Below are positions 8,168 through 17,044 of a stretch of DNA of 64,000 nt, piece after piece. The translations under genes and the position numbers were made by a program. Source of the stretch: Haloarchaeobius amylolyticus (lineage in GTDB: Archaea; Halobacteriota; Halobacteria; Halobacteriales; Natrialbaceae); contig NZ_JANHDH010000001.1 of assembly GCF_026616195.1 (NCBI RefSeq), positions 124,001-188,000 of the forward strand, in the 5' to 3' direction. Positions within the stretch are counted from its first letter, which is position 1, and every line of letters begins with the position of its first letter. The notes below the pieces were generated by a model that worked only from the letters and a program-made list of their open reading frames with translations, did not search any database and was not told the DNA's origin.

Positions 8168-8965
8168 TCAGTTCGCGATCTTCTCGATCTCACCCTTCAC
8201 GAGGGCGGCGTCGAAGTCGTGGTCGGGCCTGAGCTTGACGAAGTCGAGGAACTCCCGGGCGGCGAGCAGGTCCGCGGTCGGGTAGACCGACGCGGCGATG
8301 CGGACCGCCTCGCGCGCCTGGAGCATCGGCGCGAGGACGGCCAGCGCACAGGCGAGGTCGTATGCGCGTGCGCCCGCAAGCCCCTCGTCGCGGACGCTGG
8401 TCGCGTCGATGAAGTACACCTCCTCGTCGACGACGAGGACGTTCTCCGCGCGCAGGTCGCCGTGGGCCAGCCCGTGGGCGTGAAGTTCGTGGAGGACAGC
8501 GAAGAGCGACCGGGCGAGCGTCCCGGCCGCGGCCGGCTCCACGTCGTCGAGCGTCCGGAAGTCGGGCAGGTACTCGAGAACCAGCACGCCGAGGTCGCCC
8601 ACGCCGAAGGCCTCGACGGGTTCTGGCGCGTTCAGGCCGATGTCGCGCATCTTCCGGGTCGCCTCCAGCTCGTGTTCGGCCATCTGGAGCGGCCCGTCGA
8701 ACCGGTCGAAGAAACCCTCGGTCCCCGAGGAGAACACGCCGAGGTTGCGCCCCGTGGTGAACAGCGCGTGGACCAGCGCATTCTGGGGCGTGATGACCTT
8801 CACGAACCAGCGGTCGTCGACCACGAGCGGGGTCGACAGCCAGTTGTCGGCCTCGAGGAACTCGATGCGGACGGTCTCGTCGGGCGAGCGGCGGGCAAGC
8901 TCTCTGCCGACCTGCTCCAGGTCGTTCCACGGAACGCTCCCGCGGACCCAGTTCCGCAACGACAC
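8168..8965 (-). CDS. RIO/Bud32-like small protein kinase
   Basis: 265 residues with a compact kinase fold: Lys56 in WFVKVI for ATP, Glu99 in HELEATRKM, the catalytic loop HGDLRAENVLV (His168, Asp170, Asn175) and the metal-binding FIDATS (Asp187) in place of DFG. The HGD loop and short length place it with RIO and Bud32-like kinases, not with typical eukaryote-type kinases. An N-terminal region of about 45 residues precedes the kinase core. GTG at 8965 is accepted because a TATA-like TTTTTAC lies about 28 bases upstream. Its targets are unknown. Confidence 0.7.
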   Translation of the reverse strand: MSLRNWVRGSVPWNDLEQVGRELARRSPDETVRIEFLEADNWLSTPLVVDDRWFVKVITPQNALVHALFTTGRNLGVFSSGTEGFFDRFDGPLQMAEHELEATRKMRDIGLNAPEPVEAFGVGDLGVLVLEYLPDFRTLDDVEPAAAGTLARSLFAVLHELHAHGLAHGDLRAENVLVVDEEVYFIDATSVRDEGLAGARAYDLACALAVLAPMLQAREAVRIAASVYPTADLLAAREFLDFVKLRPDHDFDAALVKGEIEKIAN

Positions 8966-9025
8966 GTCGCTAGGAGACGTGATGTGCGGTAAAAACAGTT
9001 CGGCCGGGCCGCTGGGGGGTTCCGG

Positions 9026-11902
9026 CTAGTCGCCGCGACCGCGCTTCTTGCCCTTCCCGGCCTTGTCGCCCGTCGGCCCCTTCGGACTGTTCCCGGGCTC
9101 GTCCTCGTCCTCGCCCCACGGCTCGGGCTCGACCGGCCTGGTCACGTCGACGGCCGGGTTGAACGTCCCCGTGACCGGGATGGTCGGGTCCTCGTTCACG
9201 TTCGCCTCGGGGTCGGTGACCGCGTCGCCGGAGAGCCGGAGTTTCGACCCGAGCGCCGCGGCGACCGCGTTGAGGTTCTCGCGAGCGTCGGCCGGGGCGG
9301 CCGCGTCGCCGAGCAGGACGACCGCACCGCCGCGGGCGCGGAACCGTGCCAGCGAGTCGAGTTCCGCCTCCGAGAGGGCCGCCGTCGGCGTGGTGACCAG
9401 CAGCGCCCGGGCGTCCCCGAGCCGGTCCGCGGTCAGGTCGTTGACCTGCTCGAGGCCGATGCCGACGCCCTCAAGGAAGCGCTGGTAGTACGCCGCGTCC
9501 TCGCTCGAGAGCGCGTAGTCGGCGGCGAACTGGCCGTGGCCGCCGTCGATGAGCACGTCGCCGTCCGTCGCGGCGAGCGAGTCGAGCAGGTTCGTCAGGA
9601 AGACGAAGTTCTCGTAGGTCGCCGTCGAGACCGCGAAGTCCTCGTCGGCCTCGTAGGACTCGTCGACGAGCAGCCCGCCGACCATCGCGACGCGCTTGCC
9701 GCGGTCGACGGCCGCCAGCGGCGCACCGGGGGTCGAGGCCGAAGACCCGGCGAAGGCGGCGACGCGGCCGCGGCCGAGCGTCCCGCGGGAGACGGTCACG
9801 CGCGCCGCGTTCGGCACGAAGACCGACTCGACACGGCGGTTCCGGATGGCGGGCGAGTTCTCGGGGTCGCTCTCGGCCCAGAGGCCGCGGTCGGCGGCAC
9901 GGGCGTCGGCCTCGGCGGCCCAGAAGGACTCGTGGCGGGAGAGCCCGGAGCCGTAGACCCGGGCGTAGCCGTCCGCGATGAGTCGCCGGTTGAACAGCGC
10001 GTCGCGCGAGCCCGAGTCGTCGGCGTCGTAGCCGATGTAGCCGAGCAGGCGGCCGAAGGGGTCCCTGACGCCCTCGTTCGGGTCGAACCAGAGGTCGACC
10101 GTCTCGCCGGCGAGTTCGGCGCGGGCGAAGTCGGTCGCCTCGTCGGCCCAGTACGCGAGGTAGGGGTAGGTCGTCTCCTCGCCGAGGCCGGGGCGGTCCA
10201 CGAAGTACGGGAGCGAGTCGTCGAATCGCGTGGTGGTCGGGCGGAACGGCGCGCCGGAGTTGGACTCGTCGTCCATCACCTGCGAGTCGTCGAAGCCGAA
10301 TCCGAGGTCGAGGCCGGCCGCGAGGTCGTTCATCGCCGCCGTCGCGTCGTAGCCGCCGTAGTCGGACTGGTCGTGGAGGAAGACTGCACCGCCCTCACTG
10401 ACGAACTCGGCGAGCGCGTCGATCTCGGCCTGGTCGAAGGCGTACCCCGGCGTCGTGACGACGACGGCGTCGGCCGCGTCGAGGTCGGCGACGAGGTCGT
10501 CGGTCGCGCGCACGTCGTAGCCGTTGTCCTCGGCGTACGAGCCGAAGCCGTCGAACTGCGAGAGGCCGTAGTACTGGCCGTGGGACTCGTCCCAGAGGAC
10601 GGTCCCGCCGCCGACGAGGTCGTCCCAGACGGTGAGCAGGAACTCCTCGTTGCCGTACTCGTACGGGGTCCCGTCGCTGACGAGCATGGAGCCGAAGCCG
10701 GCGACCCGGCCGTCGACGGCCGCGAGTGGGATGGGGTCGTCGCCGTAGGGCGTGGCGTCGCCGTTCCCGTCGGCGTCGGTGACCCGTGCGGAGTCCTCGG
10801 CCCAGACCGCCACGAGGTCGTCGTCGGTCAGTCTGCTGCCGTCGGCGTCGACCAGAGCGCTGGTCGAGCCGAACTGGAGCGCGGGGAGCGGCGTGGTCTC
10901 GGAGCCGTCACCGAGCCCTTCCCACTCCTCGGGGCGCTCGAACTCCGCGTTGAACGCCTTCTCGGGCGTGTCGACCCCGAGCACGCGGATGGACTCGACG
11001 GTGCCGCCGGGGAAGCGCACGTCGACCGTGTCGCCGTCGGTGACGGTCTCGACCTGGACCTCGTAGGTCCGGCCGACCTCGAGGTCCGGCCCGCTGTCGC
11101 CGATGCCGGTGCGGTCCGCGAAGAGGTCGAAGGCGTCGTTGAACGCCGTGGTCGTCGGGACGTAGTCGACGCCCGCGTTGTTGGTCGAATCGAACACCTG
11201 GTCGTCGTTGAAGCGGAACGCGAGCCCCAGCGCGTCGGCGATGGCGTTCAGGTTGTCCGTCTGGTCGTAGTTCGAGAAGTCGGACTGGTCGTGGAGCATG
11301 AGCGTCCCGCCATCCGCGACGAAGTCGGCGAGTGCCGTCTGCTCCGCGTCGGAGAACGCGTCGGCGGGCGTGGTGACGACGAGCGCGTCGGCGCCGTCGA
11401 GGTCGGCGACGAGGTCGCCCGTCGCCTGCACGTCGTAGCCGTTCGCCTCGGCGTAGGACTCGAACGTCTGGAAGGAGCCGAGGTCGTAGAACTGGCCGTG
11501 GGACTCGTCCCAGCGGACGGTCCCGCCGCCGACGAGCGCGTCCCACACGTTGAGGACGAACTCGTCGTTCCCGGTCGTGAAGTCGGTGTCGTCGGGGACC
11601 AGCATCGTCCCGAAGCCGGCGACGGCGCCCGCGTTCGAGTCGTCGATCGCCACGAGGGGGATGCGTCCCGAGTACTCGACCGCGTCGCCGTCGTCGTCCG
11701 CGTCGTCGTTCGTCGCGGTGTCCTCGGCCCAGACCGCCACCAGCGAGTCGTCCGACAGTGGCGTCCCGTCGGCCGCGAGGATACTACTCGTGGAGTCGAA
11801 CGCGAGTGGTGGGATGGTCTGTGCTGCTCGTGTCAGGCCGGTCAGGCCGGTGGTGACCGCGGCGCTGGTCGCCAGCCCGGAGAGGAAGGTCCGTCGTTGC
11901 AC
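9026..11902 (-). CDS. Large Tat-exported protein: three GATase/DUF4350-like repeats and a split SNase domain
   Basis: 958 residues, starting QRRTFLSGLATSAAV (twin-arginine signal, cleavage near 27). Three related alpha/beta units follow at about 31-268, 338-574 and 718-925, each with a GFGTMLV or GFGSMLV-type strand, WDESHGQ or DGGHGQ, then VVTTP and a GG-x-L strand as in glutamine-amidotransferase-like or DUF4350 folds. A staphylococcal-nuclease domain is divided: the first part (275-330) has Arg306, Asp311 and Glu314 (RVLGVDTPE); the second (576-677) has Arg618 (DPFGRLLGY) and ends GLWAE. Unit 2 sits between them. The tail is Lys/Gly-rich. GTG at 11902 is chosen because a TATA box lies 27 bases upstream inside the longer frame. 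It is probably an extracellular nuclease. Confidence 0.75.
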   Translation of the reverse strand: MQRRTFLSGLATSAAVTTGLTGLTRAAQTIPPLAFDSTSSILAADGTPLSDDSLVAVWAEDTATNDDADDDGDAVEYSGRIPLVAIDDSNAGAVAGFGTMLVPDDTDFTTGNDEFVLNVWDALVGGGTVRWDESHGQFYDLGSFQTFESYAEANGYDVQATGDLVADLDGADALVVTTPADAFSDAEQTALADFVADGGTLMLHDQSDFSNYDQTDNLNAIADALGLAFRFNDDQVFDSTNNAGVDYVPTTTAFNDAFDLFADRTGIGDSGPDLEVGRTYEVQVETVTDGDTVDVRFPGGTVESIRVLGVDTPEKAFNAEFERPEEWEGLGDGSETTPLPALQFGSTSALVDADGSRLTDDDLVAVWAEDSARVTDADGNGDATPYGDDPIPLAAVDGRVAGFGSMLVSDGTPYEYGNEEFLLTVWDDLVGGGTVLWDESHGQYYGLSQFDGFGSYAEDNGYDVRATDDLVADLDAADAVVVTTPGYAFDQAEIDALAEFVSEGGAVFLHDQSDYGGYDATAAMNDLAAGLDLGFGFDDSQVMDDESNSGAPFRPTTTRFDDSLPYFVDRPGLGEETTYPYLAYWADEATDFARAELAGETVDLWFDPNEGVRDPFGRLLGYIGYDADDSGSRDALFNRRLIADGYARVYGSGLSRHESFWAAEADARAADRGLWAESDPENSPAIRNRRVESVFVPNAARVTVSRGTLGRGRVAAFAGSSASTPGAPLAAVDRGKRVAMVGGLLVDESYEADEDFAVSTATYENFVFLTNLLDSLAATDGDVLIDGGHGQFAADYALSSEDAAYYQRFLEGVGIGLEQVNDLTADRLGDARALLVTTPTAALSEAELDSLARFRARGGAVVLLGDAAAPADARENLNAVAAALGSKLRLSGDAVTDPEANVNEDPTIPVTGTFNPAVDVTRPVEPEPWGEDEDEPGNSPKGPTGDKAGKGKKRGRGD

Positions 11903-11924
11903 AGGGATGAAACCGGAGCAGCGA

Positions 11925-11934
11925 TTTATAAAAT
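11925..11934 (-). promoter_or_regulatory. TATA box that fixes the GTG start of the split-nuclease gene
   Basis: Minus-strand ATTTTATAAA centred about 27 bases before GTG 11902. It lies inside the frame that would start at 11959, arguing that the extra 19 residues are not translated. Confidence 0.55.
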
Positions 11935-11965
11935 TACTGCTTCTCCAATCTAAAATCATACGTGT

Positions 11966-11995
11966 GCTACAGAGCTATATTGTTGGGTCTGTAGC
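11966..11995. repeat. Perfect 8-bp inverted repeat between divergent genes
   Basis: GCTACAGA (11966-11973) and TCTGTAGC (11988-11995) are exact complements separated by 14 AT-rich bases. The site lies between the divergent nuclease and acyl-CoA dehydrogenase genes, so it could be an operator or an RNA hairpin. Confidence 0.4.
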
Positions 11996-12081
11996 TATCC
12001 ATCGCCGGGGCCGCGTCGACCCCGTCGCCTGCCACTCGCCGGCATGACAGTCGAGGCACCCAGCGAGCGGCGCACAGAAGG

Positions 12082-12090
12082 CTTTATTTT
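12082..12090 (+). promoter_or_regulatory. TATA-like box for acyl-CoA dehydrogenase
   Basis: CTTTATTTT is centred about 26 bases before ATG 12112, which favours that start over TTG at 12106. Confidence 0.5.
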
Positions 12091-12111
12091 CGTTCTGGGC
12101 AAGCATTGCGT

Positions 12112-13254
12112 ATGGACTTCACGCTGCCCGACGAGCACCGGATGATCCAGGAGGAGGTCCGGCGCTTCTGTGAGGAGGAGATCGAACCCATCGCACAGGA
12201 GATCGAGAACGAGCACCGGTTCCCCCAGGAGATATTCGACCAGCTGGGCCAGCTCGACGTGATGGGCGTCCCCATCTCCGAGGAGTACGGCGGTCTGGGC
12301 GGCGACACACTGATGTACGCCGTCGTCGCCGAGGAACTGGGCCGCGTCTCCGGCTCGGTCGCCCTCTCCTACGTCGCCCACACCTCCCTCGCCTCGAAGC
12401 CCCTCGAACTGTTCGGCACCGAGGAGCAGAAAGAGCGCTGGCTCACCCCGCTGGCCTCCGGCGAGTACATGGGCGCGTGGGCGCTCACCGAACCCGGCAG
12501 CGGCTCGGACGCCTCCGACATGGACACGACCGCGGTCAAGGAGGGCGACGAGTGGGTCATCAACGGGACCAAGCAGTTCATCACGAACGCCTCCGAGGCC
12601 GGCAGCGTCCTCGTGAAGGCCGTCACCGACCCCGGCGCGGGCTACGACGGCATCTCGACGTTCATCGTCGACCCCGAGGCGGACGACGGGTTCGAGGTCA
12701 CGACCATCTGGGACAAGATGGGCCTGAACGCCTCGCCCACCTGCGAGATCAAGTTCGACGACGTGCGCGTCCCCGAGGACCGCCTGCTCGGCGAGGAGGG
12801 CGAGGGCTGGAAGCAGACCATGAAGACCCTCGACGGCGGCCGCATCTCCATCGCCGCCATCTCGACCGGCCTCGCACAGGGCGCCTACGAGGCCGCCAGA
12901 GAGTACTCGAAAGAGCGCGAGCAGTTCGGCCAGCCCATCTCGAAGTTCGACGCCATCCGCGACAAGGTCGTCGAGATGGAGCGCAAGGTCGAACGCGCCC
13001 GCCTGCTCACCCACAAGTCCGCCTGGCAGTACGACCAGGGCGAACGCGTCACCAAGTCCTCCGCGCTCGCGAAGCTCGACGCCTCCGAGGCCTGCCGCGA
13101 GGTCGCCGAGGACGCCGTGCAGGTGCTCGGCGGCTACGGCTACACCGAGGACTTCGCCCCGCAGCGGTTCTACCGCGACGCCAAGCTCATGGAGATCGGC
13201 GAGGGGACCAGCGAGATCCAGCACCTCGTCATCGGGCGCGAACTCGGGCTGTAA
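12112..13254 (+). CDS. Acyl-CoA dehydrogenase
   Basis: 380 residues, typical of FAD-dependent acyl-CoA dehydrogenases, which introduce the first double bond in fatty-acid or branched-chain acyl-CoA oxidation and pass electrons to ETF. Landmarks are the FAD/substrate segment ALTEPGSGSD (about 122-131), the QFGQPI and QVLGGYGY motifs, and the C-terminal IGEGTSEIQ with Glu364 at the catalytic-base position used by short- and medium-chain enzymes. It is transcribed alone. Chain-length preference is not readable. The enzyme is cytoplasmic and all key residues are present. Confidence 0.92.
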   Translation: MDFTLPDEHRMIQEEVRRFCEEEIEPIAQEIENEHRFPQEIFDQLGQLDVMGVPISEEYGGLGGDTLMYAVVAEELGRVSGSVALSYVAHTSLASKPLELFGTEEQKERWLTPLASGEYMGAWALTEPGSGSDASDMDTTAVKEGDEWVINGTKQFITNASEAGSVLVKAVTDPGAGYDGISTFIVDPEADDGFEVTTIWDKMGLNASPTCEIKFDDVRVPEDRLLGEEGEGWKQTMKTLDGGRISIAAISTGLAQGAYEAAREYSKEREQFGQPISKFDAIRDKVVEMERKVERARLLTHKSAWQYDQGERVTKSSALAKLDASEACREVAEDAVQVLGGYGYTEDFAPQRFYRDAKLMEIGEGTSEIQHLVIGRELGL

Positions 13255-13278
13255 GCGCAGGAGAACTCGTTCTCGATA

Positions 13279-13530
13279 TCAGAAGCCGCGGCGCTCGTCG
13301 TCGTCGTCTTTCAGTTTGTCCATCGCGCGCTCGAAGTTCGCCCGGGTCGCGACGAACATCAGCGCGAGGAAGAGGATACCGATGACCGAGCCGAGGGTCC
13401 GGTAGCCGTTGACGTTCAGGTACGGGAAGACGATGAGCCCGTAGGCGAACAGTGCCACGAGGAACAGCCGGTTGTGCTCCTTGAGGAGGTCGACCAGTCG
13501 CCGGTAGAGCCCCGGGTCCGAGCCACGCAT
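13279..13530 (-). CDS. Small two-helix membrane protein
   Basis: 83 residues: an amphipathic N-terminus (LYRRLVDLLKEHNR), membrane helices at about 21-38 and 46-62, and a charged tail (KLKDDDDERRGF). It is convergent with the acyl-CoA dehydrogenase gene. No family function is recognised; codon use and composition support a real gene. Confidence 0.6.
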   Translation of the reverse strand: MRGSDPGLYRRLVDLLKEHNRLFLVALFAYGLIVFPYLNVNGYRTLGSVIGILFLALMFVATRANFERAMDKLKDDDDERRGF

Positions 13531-13628
13531 GGTTTCGTGCGGGTTGGTACCGAAGCAAGGTCAATCCTCCGGACCTACGCAGTTGGGCCGGAGACACACC
13601 TATCTCGCGTGCCACGTCTCACGTAGCT

Positions 13629-13841
13629 ATGTCGCGCGACCAGTCCAGTTCCACGCAGGAGGACAGCGACATCAGCGACCAGGCGATCGACAGGGCGGTC
13701 GAGAAGATCCGCACGAAACTCGACTCCTACGAGGGCGAGGGCGGCGCGACGCAGACCGCCGCCGAGAAGGGTCACGAACTCGTCGACGAGCTGGAGTCGA
13801 CGCTCCGTGACCTGGCGGGGTCGAACGACGGGAAGAAGTGA
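13629..13841 (+). CDS. Small acidic soluble protein of unknown function
   Basis: 70 residues, highly charged and without a hydrophobic core, with a heptad-like stretch (AIDRAVEKIRTKLDSYE) and a second helix (GHELVDELESTLRDLAG). It looks like a short helical hairpin. It lies divergent to the membrane protein upstream and convergent with glutamate dehydrogenase. No known family. Confidence 0.5.
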   Translation: MSRDQSSSTQEDSDISDQAIDRAVEKIRTKLDSYEGEGGATQTAAEKGHELVDELESTLRDLAGSNDGKK

Positions 13842-13868
13842 CGGGGTCGACGGTGCAGTGCAGCGATC

Positions 13869-15125
13869 CTATGGCCAGTTACCCGAATCCGTGTACGCGT
13901 CGACGACGCGCCGGATGGCGTTGACGTAACACGCCGTCCGGAGGTTCGGGGTGTCGAAGGACTCGTAGGCCTCGGTCATGCGGTCGAAGGCGTCGACGAT
14001 GATGGTCTCCAGTTCGTCGTTGACGCGCTCTTCGGACCACGAGAACCGCTGGCGGTTCTGGACCCACTCGAAGTACGAGACGGTGACACCGCCCGCGTTC
14101 GCGAGGATGTCCGGGACGACGTAGACGTCACGCTCGGTGAGCACGTCGTCGGCGTCGGGCGTGAGGGGGCCGTTCGCGGCCTCGACGATGATGTCGGCCT
14201 CGACCTCCTTCGCGAGGTCCTCGTCGATGGCGTTCTCGAGGGCGGCCGGGACGAGCAGGTCGACGTCCATCGTCAGCAGGTCGTCGTTCGAGAACTCCCC
14301 GGTGGCGTCCTCGTAGCCCGAGACGGAGCCGGTCTCGCGCTTGAAGTCCTTGACCGCGACGGGGTCGAAGCCGTCGGGGTTGTGGATGGCGCCGGAGGAG
14401 TCGGAGACGGCGACGATGTCCGCGCCGAGTTCGTCGATGAGCTTCGCCGCGATCCAGCCGGCGTTCCCGTAGCCCTGGACGGCGACCTTCGCCTGCCCGA
14501 TGTCGCGGTCGAGGTAGTCGAAGACCTCGCGGGCGGCGAGCATGGTGGAGCGACCGGTCGCCTCGACGCGGCCCTCGCTCCCGCCGGACTCGATGGCCTT
14601 GCCCGTGACGACGCCGGGTTCGGTCTTGTCCTCCAGCGTCTCGTAGGTGTGTTTGATCCAGTTCATCTCGCGCTGGCCCGTGTTCACGTCCGGCGCGGGG
14701 ATGTCCTTGTCCTCGCCGATGAGCGGGCGCAGCTCCGTCGCGAACGCGCGGGTGACGCGTTCGAGTTCGCCCTCGGAGTACTCCGAGGGGTCGATGACGA
14801 TGCCTCCCTTGCCGCCACCGTACGGGATGCCGACGGTGGCGCACTTGTAGACCATCCAGCCCGAGAGCGCCTTGACCTCGTCGCGGGTGACGCCCGGGTG
14901 GTAGCGGATGCCGCCCTTGTAGGGACCGCGGTCCCCGTTGAACTGCGAGCGGAAGGCCTTGAACCGGCCGATGGACCCGTCGTCCATGTCGACGGTGAGG
15001 TTCGTCTCGAGCACTCGTTCGGGATGTTTGAGGCGTTCGAGGACGTCGTCGCCGACGTCGAGGTAGGCGGCGGCGTCGTCGATCTGCTCCTGGAGACTCT
15101 CGAAGGGATTGGCCTCGTCTGTCAT
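13869..15125 (-). CDS. gdhB: Glutamate dehydrogenase (first copy)
   Basis: 418 residues, the hexameric glutamate dehydrogenase length. It interconverts glutamate and 2-oxoglutarate plus ammonia with NAD(P). The substrate region ([11 protein letters not shown], then YGGGKGGI with the active-site lysine and APDVNTG) and the Rossmann motif GYGNAGW are intact. The last Gly-x-Gly-Asn-Ala-Gly form differs from the second copy in this window (GFGSVG). A halophile-type acidic surface is evident. Expression probably starts close to the ATG. The symbol follows common haloarchaeal naming and the A/B assignment is uncertain. Confidence 0.9.
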   Translation of the reverse strand: MTDEANPFESLQEQIDDAAAYLDVGDDVLERLKHPERVLETNLTVDMDDGSIGRFKAFRSQFNGDRGPYKGGIRYHPGVTRDEVKALSGWMVYKCATVGIPYGGGKGGIVIDPSEYSEGELERVTRAFATELRPLIGEDKDIPAPDVNTGQREMNWIKHTYETLEDKTEPGVVTGKAIESGGSEGRVEATGRSTMLAAREVFDYLDRDIGQAKVAVQGYGNAGWIAAKLIDELGADIVAVSDSSGAIHNPDGFDPVAVKDFKRETGSVSGYEDATGEFSNDDLLTMDVDLLVPAALENAIDEDLAKEVEADIIVEAANGPLTPDADDVLTERDVYVVPDILANAGGVTVSYFEWVQNRQRFSWSEERVNDELETIIVDAFDRMTEAYESFDTPNLRTACYVNAIRRVVDAYTDSGNWP

Positions 15126-15205
15126 CGTTCAGACCGACTCGGGGACACGGGTTAAGCGTGGCGGAATTATAATCATAGAGTACAATTAAATCCAAACTAA
15201 GGTCC

Positions 15206-16048
15206 TTATATTCTGCCGGCAGCCCGCGCCCGCGCGAGGACTCGCTCGGCCTGTGCGATGAGGGGCGCGTCGATCATCTCCCCGTCGACCTGGAAGACGC
15301 CGCGGCCCTCGGCGTCTGCCTCGTCCCGGGCGTCGAGGACGGCCTGGGCCCACTCGATGCGGTCGGCGGCGGGCGTGAAGGCGTCGTTGATGACCGGGAC
15401 CTGCGAGGGGTGGATGGCCATCTTCCCGTCGTAGCCGAGCTGGATGGCGAAGTCGGTCTCGTCGGCGAGCCCCTCGGAGTCCGAGAAGTCGGTGTAGACC
15501 GTGTCGATGGCGTCGAGCCCGTGGGCGGCCGCCGCGACGACCACCTTCTCCCGGGCGTAGAGGACCTCGGTGCCCTCGTCGGTCCGGGTCGCGCCGATGT
15601 CGGCCGAGAGGTCCTCGGCGCCGAAGACCAGCGCATCGGTCGCGTCGGCGCTCCCGATGTCGCCTGCCGCGAGCACGCCGGCCGCGGACTCCACGAGGGC
15701 GAGCACGGGTGGCGTCTCGCCCGGGAACGCCTCGTCGAGTTGGTCCACGTCTGCCGCCCCGGCGACCTTCGGGAGCATGAGGGCGTCGAGTCGGAGGTCG
15801 CCAGCGAGGGCCTCCACGTCGTCGGCCATGCCCGACGCCGGCGGGTTCACCCGGACGCAGACCTCGCAGTCGGGGTCGAACTCGGCGTCGGTGAGTAGCT
15901 CGCGGACGTGCTCGCGTGCCTCCGCCTTGCGCCCCGGGGCGACCGCGTCCTCGAGGTCGAAGACGACGGTGTCGGCGCCGGTGCCGGGTGCTTTGCGCAT
16001 CAGCTCCGGGCGGTCGCCCGGCGAGAACATGACGCTGCGTCTGACCAT
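15206..16048 (-). CDS. HpcH/HpaI-CitE family lyase
   Basis: 280 residues of the CitE-like TIM-barrel family that cleaves or forms beta-hydroxyacyl-CoA compounds (citramalyl-, malyl- or 3-methylmalyl-CoA). Magnesium-binding and acyl-CoA residues are visible in FDLEDAVAP (Asp31, Glu33, Asp34), LALVESAAGV and VFGAEDLSADIG. ATG at 16048 (MVRRSVMFSPGDRPE) is the family N-terminus, and a TATA-like ACCTTTGAAC precedes it by about 27 bases. An open frame extends upstream to 16246 but looks unrelated. A MaoC-type hydratase, the usual partner, lies 5 kb away. The exact substrate is unknown. Confidence 0.8.
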   Translation of the reverse strand: MVRRSVMFSPGDRPELMRKAPGTGADTVVFDLEDAVAPGRKAEAREHVRELLTDAEFDPDCEVCVRVNPPASGMADDVEALAGDLRLDALMLPKVAGAADVDQLDEAFPGETPPVLALVESAAGVLAAGDIGSADATDALVFGAEDLSADIGATRTDEGTEVLYAREKVVVAAAAHGLDAIDTVYTDFSDSEGLADETDFAIQLGYDGKMAIHPSQVPVINDAFTPAADRIEWAQAVLDARDEADAEGRGVFQVDGEMIDAPLIAQAERVLARARAAGRI

Positions 16049-16410
16049 ATCGGTCCTGCGCACCGACGGTAGTTCAAAGGTAGCGGTTCGGGGGTGACCG
16101 CAGTCGGGCCACCAGAGCTGGCAGTCGTGGGACCCGATCCGGTTCGCGCACCAGCACGACTCCCCCTCGTCTGGCCGGACGAACCGGGCGACGTTGCCGG
16201 TTCCGATACTGTTCGAAGCGTCGACAGGACACGCGGTGCGACGCATGCCTAACCAGCTAGGCCACCAAGCTATCCACTTCTGTATTTGGGGAGAAAGACC
16301 TTTGTAGGGGGTTGCGGAGGCCGGGACAGGAATGATGGGAGACAGCAGCAGTCTGGGTGGACCACGGAGAGACGAGAACCGGGCGGGACCGGGCAGGAGA
16401 GGGCGCTGAG
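16049..16410. other. Intergenic region between citE-like and H-NOX genes, with a tRNA D-arm-like sequence
   Basis: About 360 bases hold the citE-like promoter (about 16070-16080), a minus-strand sequence at 16247-16267 that forms a perfect tRNA D-arm (GCCT, loop AGCTGGTT, AGGC) preceded by TG, and a purine-rich leader (CAGGAGAGGG, 16394-16403) that may serve as ribosome binding site for H-NOX. No anticodon stem, T-arm or matching acceptor is found, so no tRNA is called. Confidence 0.35.
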
Positions 16411-17043
16411 ATGCACGGCGTCATCCTCAAAGCGCTCCAGGACTACGTCATCTCGGAGTACGGCCGCGAGGCGTGGGAGGAGGTCCAGGCCCGCGCCGAC
16501 GTCGAGGAGAAGGTGTACGTCCCGGTGACGGTGTATCCGGACGAGGACGTCTACGAGCTGGCGACCGCCGCCGGCGAGGTCACGGGCAAGGGCGCCCGAC
16601 AGGTGCTCTGTGACTACGGGACCTACGTCGTCCAGCCGCTCGTCTCGATGTACGACATCCACATCGACGACGACTGGGGCGCACTGGCACTCATCGCCAA
16701 CATCGAGCAGTACCACACCTCGCTGCGGACCCGCGACATGGTCGAGGTCACGACGCCCCGCGTCCGGTCGGAGTGGCTCGACGACGACGAGGAGCTGGTC
16801 CGCATCACCTACGACTCCGACCGGCACCTCTGTGACGTGGCCCGCGGCGCCATCATGGGCGTCTCCCGGTACTTCGGCGACCAGCTGGCCTTCGAGGAGC
16901 AGACCTGCATGCTGGAGGGCGACGACGCCTGCCGGTTCGTCATCAGCCGCGACGAACAGCAGGTGACGGCCCACGTCCACGACGCGAGTACCGACCCGGG
17001 CGTCACCGGCGAGGGCGACGACCGCCTCGCCCGGGGTGACTGA
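16411..17043 (+). CDS. H-NOX heme gas-sensor protein
   Basis: 210 residues of the heme NO/O2-binding (HNOB) family. The N-terminus MHGVILKALQDYVISEYG matches the family. His102 (NIEQYHTSLR) sits where the proximal heme ligand is found, and the propionate-binding YxSxR motif is complete (Tyr134, Ser136, Arg138). Five residues after that arginine, where O2-binding members have a distal tyrosine, there is a valine; this suggests an NO-selective pocket. A C-terminal polar tail of about 35 residues follows the domain. The stop is one base before the ATG of the transducer gene, so the pair forms an operon. Confidence 0.85.
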   Translation: MHGVILKALQDYVISEYGREAWEEVQARADVEEKVYVPVTVYPDEDVYELATAAGEVTGKGARQVLCDYGTYVVQPLVSMYDIHIDDDWGALALIANIEQYHTSLRTRDMVEVTTPRVRSEWLDDDEELVRITYDSDRHLCDVARGAIMGVSRYFGDQLAFEEQTCMLEGDDACRFVISRDEQQVTAHVHDASTDPGVTGEGDDRLARGD

Positions 17044-17044
17044 G

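Noticed and set aside
6467-8992. An 841-codon open frame on the plus strand, antisense to aldehyde dehydrogenase and kinase
   Set aside because: It spans two opposite-strand genes and their gap; the translated product is a mirror-frame artefact rich in Val, Arg and Asp.
9536-11953. An 805-codon plus-strand frame opposite the split-nuclease gene
   Set aside because: It is antisense to a protein with intact motifs and Tat signal, and has no recognisable domain.
16049-16246. An in-frame N-terminal extension of the citE-like gene with several cysteines
   Set aside because: The family N-terminus begins at 16048, a TATA-like box lies 27 bases before it, and the extension shows no family likeness.
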